The notes beneath the pieces are model-generated. The model worked only from the letters and a program-made list of their open reading frames with translations. It ran no database searches and was not told where the DNA came from. A stretch of DNA of 15,080 nucleotides from JAVWIF01 sp036639635 (GTDB lineage Bacteria; Bacillota_I; Bacilli_A; Erysipelotrichales; Erysipelotrichaceae), in assembly GCA_036639635.1 (NCBI GenBank), contig JAVWIF010000044.1:1-15080 (forward strand), in the 5' to 3' direction. Positions 13,579 to 15,080 of the stretch are shown one piece after another. The position numbers were made by a program, and so were the translations under genes. Positions within the stretch are counted from its first letter, which is position 1, and every line of letters begins with the position of its first letter.

Positions 13579-13598
13579 GAGCCGAAAGGCTCTTTTTA
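13579..13598 (+). terminator. Second copy of the GAAA-tetraloop terminator
   Basis: AGAGCC (13579-13584), GAAA, GGCTCT (13589-13594) and T13594-13598. Nineteen bases (13578-13596) are identical to 12850-12868, the terminator ahead of the toxin. Here the T-run is uninterrupted, so it should end toxin transcripts efficiently. The group II intron remnant begins a few bases later. Confidence 0.85.
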
Positions 13599-13601
13599 TG
13601 G

Positions 13602-14655
13602 TGTACAAGGCATGGGTTATAGCTTGATGGCGAAAGTCCATTGAGAGGGTATCCAGTTGCCAATCTCTAGCGGTAGCTACTAGCATTCCATCGTGAGGTG
13701 GATGACGGAGGTAGTCGGGATTGAAAGATATATCCTACCGCAAATTTCTGAGCTGAGGAACACGAACGATATTAGGCATGAAATGTGAGGATGAGGTTGC
13801 CATACAAATCAAAGTCCTAAAACTGGACGGACACATGAATGTAAATACCGCAGCTGCATGGAAGGAAAGCTATAACGCCTTACCCCAGGAGGTTTTGTGG
13901 ACGAGCCAAGCTGAAAAGAAATGAGCAAGTAATGCTCGGTCAAAAACAGTTTGCCACAAGAAGTCAGACGAGTTCGTAATAGCGAAGAAGTTCCTGTAAT
14001 GGGAATGGAGCAAAGGACCGAACTTTAGGAGGTGGAACGGAAATGAACGTTACAAGAGAATACAGAAAACTGGAAACTTGCTACTCTTCAAAGAATAGTA
14101 CGGAATATGAAGGTATGAAGAGAGTGTATCAACAAATGAAGATAACTGAAAGCACCGTCACCATCGCTGTCACAGCAAAGCTGATGGAAGAAATCATGGG
14201 ACACCAGAACTTGATATAAGCGAGCAAACGAGTGATATCAAATAAGGGAAGTCATGGTATAGATAGAATGAATGTCAATGAAGTAATGCCATACATACTA
14301 GAACATGAAGATGAAATCAGAGAAGCTGTATTAAGAGGAAAATACAAGCCAAAACCAGTGCGAAGAGTAGAAATCCCAAAAGATGATGGAACAAAACGTA
14401 AACTAGGAGTGCCGACGGTCATAGACCGAGTCATTCATCAGGCAATGGTGCATGTATTATCCTAATATATGAGATACAGTCTTCAGAAAACAGTTATGGA
14501 TTTCGCCCAAAGAAAAAATCAGCATCAGGCAATAAGACAGGCACAGAAATATATAGAAGATGGATATAACATTGTGATAAGTATCGACTTAGAAAAGTAT
14601 TTTGATACGGTGAACCACAGTAAATTAATCCAAGTGTTATCAAAAACCATCAAAG
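13602..14655 (+). mobile_element. Degenerate, 3'-truncated group II intron
   Basis: From GTGTAC (13602) the sequence turns into GC-richer, highly structured non-coding DNA for about 440 bp with many short self-complementary segments (for example GATGGCGAAAGTCCATTG near 13626), typical of group II intron domains I-III. AGGAGG (14027-14032) then introduces an intron-encoded reverse transcriptase/maturase ORF in domain IV. The ORF is broken and ends after RT block 3; domain X, the rest of domain IV and domains V/VI are not found before the window end, so the element cannot splice or move. The 5' end lies 7-8 bases after a hairpin terminator, the target choice of bacterial class C introns, and the RT segment resembles that class; class assignment is tentative. 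Confidence 0.85.
14043..14655 (+). pseudogene. Broken group II intron reverse transcriptase/maturase
   Basis: The frame from ATG 14043 (MNVTREYRKLETCYSSKN) has a TAA at 14217-14219 inside the expected NL-x-x-A-x-KRV segment, then continues with SNKGSHGIDRMNVNEV (RT0), PVRRVEIPKDDGTKRKLGVP (RT1) and VIDRVIHQA. A 1-base loss near 14462 moves ENSYGFRPKKKSA (RT2) into another frame. A 2-base loss near 14522 returns QAIRQAQKYIEDGYN and ISIDLEKYFDTVNHSKL (RT3, first catalytic Asp) to the original frame. The homology ends near KTIKDK at about 14655. The YADD active-site block, domain X and endonuclease are absent. It is a clear pseudogene. Confidence 0.9.
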
Positions 14656-15080
14656 ATAAACCTGACTATGCACAAAGGGCAGTATTTGAAGCATTGGCAA
14701 ATGCCTTAATGCATCGAGACTACTCAATTGTTGGTGGTGAAGTTCATATTGACATGTATGATGATCGTATGGAGATATGTTCTCCAGGTGGTATGTATGA
14801 TGGTACTATGATTCAAGAACTTGATATAGAAGCAGTTTCTTCAAGAAGAAGAAATCCGTATATTGCAGATCTTTTCCATCGTTTAGATTATGTAGAACGT
14901 AGAGGAAGTGGATTGAAAAAGATACAGGATGAGACAAAATTGCTTTTTGGCTATACAGAGTTATATGCACCAAAGTTTATCTCAAGCAGAACAGATTTTA
15001 GAGTTATTTTGACGAATTTGAACTCTACCCCACAAGATACCCCACAAGATACCCCACAAGATACCCCACAAGATACCCCA
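14656..15080 (+). pseudogene. 5'-truncated ATP-binding protein, COG2865-type (HATPase_c_4), runs off window
   Basis: The residues match the C-terminal half of AlbA_2/Schlafen-like ATP-binding proteins: FEALANALMHRDYS (ATP-binding N-box with Asn and the HRDY motif), VHIDMYDDRMEICSPGGMYDG (glycine-rich G1), IEAVSSRRRNPYIADLFHRL, and YVERRGSGLKKI (G2), followed by the TPQD repeat. The N-terminal AlbA_2 domain and any start codon are missing. The segment is fused in frame to the RT remnant at about 14650-14660, and an open frame continues from ATG 14469 to the window edge, so a chimeric protein could in theory be made. Function is not assigned beyond nucleotide binding; the family is often called transcriptional regulator. 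The 3' end is outside the window. Confidence 0.85.
15027..15080 (+). repeat. 12-bp tandem repeat coding for TPQD
   Basis: ACCCCACAAGAT occurs four times in a row (15027, 15039, 15051, 15063), and a fifth copy is cut by the window edge. In frame it encodes Thr-Pro-Gln-Asp repeats. Similar TPQ-rich linkers are known in the C-terminal region of COG2865-type proteins before a winged helix. The DNA-level identity of the copies suggests recent slippage. Confidence 0.95.

Overview
The window is AT-rich DNA with strong AGGAGG-type ribosome binding sites, extended -10 promoters and short U-tailed terminators. This points to a low-GC Firmicute. The divergent proteins and the gene order suggest an Erysipelotrichia-like gut or oral bacterium rather than a Bacillus, but the genus cannot be fixed from the sequence alone.

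Positions 1-10454 are a chromosomal housekeeping block: a small unknown gene, ruvA-ruvB (Holliday junction branch migration), a TIGR04086/YrzE-type membrane protein (minus strand), a DUF421/YrbG-type membrane protein, a SpoVB/MurJ-superfamily flippase (minus strand), a ComN-like small regulator, recJ, apt and a bifunctional rel. From memory this is the order of the Bacillus subtilis ruvA-ruvB...yrzE-yrbG-spoVB-comN...recJ-apt-relA locus, but queA, tgt, yajC and secDF are absent and two genes are inverted. The inversions produce two convergent 3' overlaps (ruvB/YrzE-like, 55 bp; DUF421/flippase, 20 bp) with no terminator between the partners. Between the flippase and comN lies about 1.1 kb of decayed DNA: a promoter, several hairpins, a possible small RNA and a frameshifted pseudogene. 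After rel come a GNAT acetyltransferase and an APC-family amino acid permease, apparently in the same operon.

Positions 12376-15080 are an accessory region. The main discovery is a complete type III (RNA-protein) toxin-antitoxin locus. It has a consensus-like promoter with a palindrome over the -10, almost three tandem copies of a 37-bp repeat (the ToxI-like RNA antitoxin), a hairpin terminator/attenuator, and then a 176-residue ToxN/AbiQ-family endoribonuclease. The toxin gene is followed by a degraded second copy of the 3' end of the upstream permease gene, and then by a second copy of the same 19-bp terminator. A degenerate group II intron starts 7-8 bases after that terminator. Its reverse transcriptase has an in-frame stop and two frameshifts, and it is cut off after RT block 3, where it runs in frame into the C-terminal ATPase part of a COG2865-type (AlbA_2/HATPase_c_4) protein. 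That protein ends, at the window edge, in a 12-bp tandem repeat coding for TPQD.
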